A DNA stretch of 64,000 bases from Arcticimaribacter sp002477625 (GTDB lineage: Bacteria > Bacteroidota > Bacteroidia > Flavobacteriales > Flavobacteriaceae), in NCBI GenBank assembly GCA_943846665.1, contig OX044358.1:992001-1056000 (forward strand), written 5' to 3'. Below are positions 60,790-64,000 of this stretch, in pieces (the first letter of the stretch is position 1; the number at the start of each line of letters is the position of its first letter). Under the pieces are notes generated by a model. The model ran no database searches. It was not told where the DNA came from and saw only the letters and a list, made by a program, of their open reading frames with translations. The position numbers and the translations under genes are program-made.

Positions 60790-63066
60790 TTATAGACCAG
60801 TCGCCGAAATAATACTCAATTCTAAAGCTGTTGAGATTACACCCGCATTAACTGTAGTGTCTGCAACACCACCTCTACCATCAGCAGTATTATCAATATT
60901 AGCAGCATCAGCAGCAAAGGCCGCAGACATATCAGCATGAGTTGTAGCGGCACCCGCGTTATCAATACCAATGACAGTTGCAAAGTCCAATGAAACAGTA
61001 ACTGGTGAATTAACTACAGAAATTGCAGTAATATAATCAGCCCATGTTGCAGCACCAGGTGCGTGTAAGTGACCTTCTATAAATTCAACGGTTGCGTTTA
61101 CACCATCAGCAACTTTTAATGTAGCCTCTGTGTAAGTAACTGTACTTGAGAATTCAATTGTAATGCTAGGGTTTGCACCAGCAGTTAATAAGTTGTCAGT
61201 AGAAGGAGCAATTGCAGTTACCAAAGCAGCGTTTGAAGCTGGTAAATTAACTACTCTTACTTTGTTCATAGTTGACAAGTCAACAGTTGTTAATAAACTA
61301 CTTTGAATATCTACTGTTACAGCTTCTTCACCAGAAAGAACTTCTAGATCATCTTTAACATTTGCAGTGTTATTCCAAGCTGCAAGAGCATCTGAAGCAG
61401 AAATGAATCTAATAATATCACCGCTAGTTGTAGCAGTAACTACTTTAGAAGTTGCTGCTAGATCAATATACAATGAAGATGCCATATCTAATGAAGTAAT
61501 AGCAGTATCTGCTATAGTTACAGTATCTACTCCAGATAAAGCTACAGTTCTTAATGCCTCGTCAGCTGTTACAAAATCTGCAGCAGTTGAAAATTCAATC
61601 ATTGTTGCTAGAGTAGTGTCTTTATTTACAGTTAGATTGGTTGTTACATCAAGTAGTCCGTCTGATATTGCAACATCAGCATTTTGACCATCTAAAGTTA
61701 TGTGTTTAGCATCAGGCAATTGAGTGAAATTGTCAATTGCTTTAACTGTAACTACAGAAGCAGTAGTAGATATAATACTACCTCCAGCATCAACATCAAG
61801 TCCATCCCAGTTGATTACTCCTGCAACAGGGTTCCATGTGATTGCAGCTGTTGTACTAGCAAGAGCTGAAAGACCAGGAGTTGGAGTTGAACCAAAATCA
61901 GTAGCTGAAGTAATATTAGCTAATTTTGCATAAGCTCCAACTGTCGCGTCAACATCTAGTGTACCCGTCTGAGTAGTTAATTCATTAAACCAAGACTGAA
62001 CTGCTGTTACAGAACTATTACCAGTCACAGTAACTAATGAGTTTGCTTTGAAAACAGATAAAGGTGCATACACGTCTAAAGTTCCAGTTGCAGTAGTTAA
62101 ACCTATATCTATTGTTGCAGTTGCTAATGCCGTAATGTCAATATTTCCATTAGCAGCAGTTCCTGCAGCGTCAATGTCAGTTGCTTTGGCAGCAACTAAA
62201 GTTGTCCACCCAGCTGTACCTAAGTTGATTACGCCAGCATTAGGGAAAGTCAATAAACCAGCCCCACCTCCGTGATTTACAGTACCTGTGATATTAACAT
62301 TTAATAAATTTATAGATGTAGCAGTTGCAGCGTCAGATGGATCCATAATAAGATTTCCTCCTACAGAAGAAAGTTGTGAATAATCGAATGCTTGAGCAAC
62401 ACCACCGTGGTCAGCATTCAAGTCTCCGGTAACAGTTCTCAACGCAGCGTCATCCATATCTGAACCTGTAACTATGTAATCTCCATCAACAAATGCAAGA
62501 TGTGTTAATGTTATAGGAGTTGCAGAAGTAATATCTACATAATTTAAAACAGTTGCAAGTTTTGCAGCTATCAAGTTAGCTTCTGTAGTTTCAGTAGCAG
62601 TTAATAAAGTTGTATCAATACGAACCCACCCGTTAATTATAACGTTAGGGTCATCTTCAGAATGATTTATTAATGTTCCGACATATTCTAGTGTTGCAGA
62701 ATTATTAATAGTTATGTTTTGATTGATTACAGCGTCAGCTTCTAATAATGTGTTTACTTTTTCTTGTAGACCGTTTAGTAGTTCAACAACATTACCTAAA
62801 TCTTCCGAATCAGCAACAGTAGTCAATAAATCTTCAAGAGTTTGAATGTCAGCTTCAATTCCAGTAAGATCAGTATCAATTGTAGTTTTAATTGCGTTAA
62901 CAACACCAGAAAGTGTTGCAAGATCAGTCTGAACCTGAGTCAAACCTGCAACGTCAGTAGACAATGTGTTGACAAGACCAGTAAGCTCTGCAAACTGATC
63001 GTCATAATTTTGACAGCTAACAATCGTTAGAGCAACCGCCAAAAGACTTAATAAACCTTTTTTCAT
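60790..63066 (-). CDS. large Thr/Ala/Asp-rich surface lipoprotein (candidate abundant surface or fibre protein)
   Basis: 758 residues. Lipoprotein signal MKKGLLSLLAVALTIVSC (Cys 18). Residues about 20-115 form a coiled coil with heptads (ELTGLVNTLSTDVAGLTQVQ; LATLSGVVNAIKTTIDTDLT). The rest is Thr/Ala/Val/Asp/Asn-rich, poor in Lys and Cys, with recurring short beta-strand patterns (GTLDVYAPLSVFKANSLVTV; LRTVALSGVDTVTIADTAIT) suggesting a beta-solenoid. No enzymatic motif. ATG at 63066 is chosen because the next in-frame upstream start falls inside the promoter. Strong promoter and terminator suggest high expression. Confidence 0.85.
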   Translation of the reverse strand: MKKGLLSLLAVALTIVSCQNYDDQFAELTGLVNTLSTDVAGLTQVQTDLATLSGVVNAIKTTIDTDLTGIEADIQTLEDLLTTVADSEDLGNVVELLNGLQEKVNTLLEADAVINQNITINNSATLEYVGTLINHSEDDPNVIINGWVRIDTTLLTATETTEANLIAAKLATVLNYVDITSATPITLTHLAFVDGDYIVTGSDMDDAALRTVTGDLNADHGGVAQAFDYSQLSSVGGNLIMDPSDAATATSINLLNVNITGTVNHGGGAGLLTFPNAGVINLGTAGWTTLVAAKATDIDAAGTAANGNIDITALATATIDIGLTTATGTLDVYAPLSVFKANSLVTVTGNSSVTAVQSWFNELTTQTGTLDVDATVGAYAKLANITSATDFGSTPTPGLSALASTTAAITWNPVAGVINWDGLDVDAGGSIISTTASVVTVKAIDNFTQLPDAKHITLDGQNADVAISDGLLDVTTNLTVNKDTTLATMIEFSTAADFVTADEALRTVALSGVDTVTIADTAITSLDMASSLYIDLAATSKVVTATTSGDIIRFISASDALAAWNNTANVKDDLEVLSGEEAVTVDIQSSLLTTVDLSTMNKVRVVNLPASNAALVTAIAPSTDNLLTAGANPSITIEFSSTVTYTEATLKVADGVNATVEFIEGHLHAPGAATWADYITAISVVNSPVTVSLDFATVIGIDNAGAATTHADMSAAFAADAANIDNTADGRGGVADTTVNAGVISTALELSIISATGL

Positions 63067-63126
63067 TTTGATAAAATTTAAATTAAAATTAATAATGCTT
63101 TTATTTTTTAGATTAACATTTGTTTG

Positions 63127-63156
63127 CAAATATAAATATATAATTGAACTTTCAAA
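63127..63156 (-). promoter_or_regulatory. strong Bacteroidota promoter of the surface lipoprotein (TTTG-N18-TATATTTG)
   Basis: The -7 box TATATTTG (63127-63134) and the -33 TTTG (CAAA at 63153-63156 on the plus strand) are separated by 18 bases, the best two-part promoter match in the window. The implied 5' leader is about 55 bases. Confidence 0.75.
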
Positions 63157-63257
63157 TAGTTTTTGAAAAAAAATAAATAATTTATTTGGGCATAAATCCT
63201 GTAAACAATAGGATTGAAATAAATAGTGAAGTATATCTTTTAATTCTAGCGAATGAA

Positions 63258-63281
63258 AAACCTCCGCTTTTGGCGGAGGTT
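63258..63281 (-). terminator. terminator of the PBP4-type gene
   Basis: Stem AACCTCCGC / GCGGAGGTT with a five-base loop; on the minus strand a short T-run follows. It lies 125 bases beyond the stop at 63406; the bases between show no gene. Confidence 0.75.
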
Positions 63282-63405
63282 AAAAAGATTTTAAAGCTTC
63301 TAAAGAAAAGCCCCTAACGATAGATGCAAACTTAAAATAAAATACAAGTCTACGGTCATGGAACGCTTTAGAGTTATCAACAACGGCTGTTCATTACCCA
63401 GCCTC

Positions 63406-64000
63406 TTATCGAAGCTTCTTGTGTAAAACAGATAGCTGGAGTCCGACTGCTTCTTGTATTGCTTTTTTGTCACCCGTATAATTGTTGACCGAAATTACAA
63501 AGCTGAAAGGTTTTTTGGTGTCTGTAAAAATGTAGCCCGCCAAAACATGATTATTCCTGAGATTCCCCGATTTGGCATATACAAACTTTAGGTTGTGCTG
63601 AGGTGCATAAGGAGTCAGGGTTCCTTCTGAATTAGCTTGTGGGAATAAAGTTTTAATGTCCCTGCTTCCAATCATTTCATAAATCGTACCTAAAGTTTCT
63701 TGCAGACCCCTGGGACTTGCAAGGTTGTATCGCGACAAACCCGAACCATCTACTTGCTGGAATTGGGGCTTTAGGGTTTTGTTTCGTTGATACAACAGCA
63801 ACAAGCCTTGTTGCGTATTCAACTCCCACTGTGAAGTTCCGCAAAGCATCAATACGAGCGATTCGGCAACAAGGTTGTCGCTGTCGTGAAGCAATGCTTT
63901 GTAGAGCAGAGTTTTTGTAGTCGTAAGCGTTTTATACCCATCCAAAGAAACTTCTTGTTTGTATCCTTTATATATAGGTGTTGTAATTGCATCTTGCATC
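63406..64000 (-). CDS. D-alanyl-D-alanine carboxypeptidase/endopeptidase (PBP4, S13 family), partial
   Basis: The C-terminal ~197 residues of a periplasmic peptidoglycan DD-peptidase; the start lies beyond the window edge. The second motif Ser-x-Asn is in HDSDNLVAESLV, the family segment is QVDGSGLSRYNLASPRGL, and the third motif is KSGNLRNNHVLAGY, where Ser replaces Thr of the classical Lys-Thr-Gly. The catalytic Ser-x-x-Lys is not in view. Acts in cross-link trimming and recycling of peptidoglycan. Confidence 0.9.
   Translation of the reverse strand, partial: MQDAITTPIYKGYKQEVSLDGYKTLTTTKTLLYKALLHDSDNLVAESLVLMLCGTSQWELNTQQGLLLLYQRNKTLKPQFQQVDGSGLSRYNLASPRGLQETLGTIYEMIGSRDIKTLFPQANSEGTLTPYAPQHNLKFVYAKSGNLRNNHVLAGYIFTDTKKPFSFVISVNNYTGDKKAIQEAVGLQLSVLHKKLR

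Noticed and set aside
61367..61933. Antisense open frames across the surface lipoprotein gene
   Set aside because: They are explained by the low-complexity Thr/Ala/Asp codons on the other strand; no promoter and no family resemblance.
63067..63129. Upstream start of the surface lipoprotein
   Set aside because: It overlaps the -7 promoter box and would put 21 residues before the lipoprotein signal.
1..64000. tRNA and rRNA genes
   Set aside because: Reading both strands for T-arm-like motifs and cloverleaf arms gave only matches inside coding sequence; a covariance search was not possible here.

Overview
The window is a 64 kb stretch of a Flavobacteriaceae-type (Bacteroidota) chromosome. The call rests on Bacteroidota promoters of the TAnnTTTG type in front of at least 13 genes, the absence of obvious Shine-Dalgarno sequences, a TonB-dependent receptor, DUF3127 and DUF4301 proteins, and ribosomal proteins L21 and S2 with flavobacterial-style C-terminal tails. 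The species cannot be named from sequence alone. No rRNA, tRNA, CRISPR array, prophage or transposase gene was seen.

Layout. 1-8.3 kb: RND efflux adaptor (cut by the window edge) and pump, aspS, a ClC channel and a small membrane protein. 8.3-13.9 kb: housekeeping genes (cold-shock protein, tadA, dxs, greA, HIT protein, an orphan histidine kinase, DUF3127). 14-16.9 kb: translation block rplM-rpsI and rpsB-tsf. 17-20.2 kb: polA, flanked on both sides by clusters of a palindromic repeat whose hairpin arms covary. 20.2-25.6 kb: a thiamine-related locus on the minus strand (phosphopantetheinyl transferase, thiamine-binding protein, NadR-like kinase, DUF4301, then a TonB receptor under its own promoter and a TPP riboswitch). 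25.6-30.3 kb: ahcY, a serine hydrolase, rplU-rpmA and a lipoprotein.

30.3-60.5 kb is a surface-polysaccharide locus, all on the minus strand. Its promoter-distal operon (35.6-30.3 kb) carries five enzymes in the order expected for making UDP-N,N'-diacetylbacillosamine, loading it on undecaprenyl phosphate and adding a second sugar (pglA-C-D-E-F-like). Upstream of it lie a TviB/TviC-like uronic acid pair, a flippase, a candidate polymerase, and an AT-rich set of modifying enzymes (methyltransferases, acetyltransferases, a PhyH oxygenase, a NodB-fold deacetylase, a beta-propeller enzyme, a FemAB-like transferase, an AsnB-type amidotransferase). The start of the locus (57.6-51.8 kb) once encoded a Wbp-type pathway to a diacetamido-uronic acid (dehydrogenase, acetyltransferase, oxidase, aminotransferase) plus an LhgO-like oxidase that fits as its redox partner. 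All five genes are broken by indels or deletion as written, while the two genes between them are intact. A ligase with TPR repeats (58.1-60.5 kb) lies upstream.

60.8-64 kb: a 758-residue Thr/Ala/Asp-rich surface lipoprotein with a strong promoter, and the 3' part of a PBP4-type carboxypeptidase gene cut by the window end.
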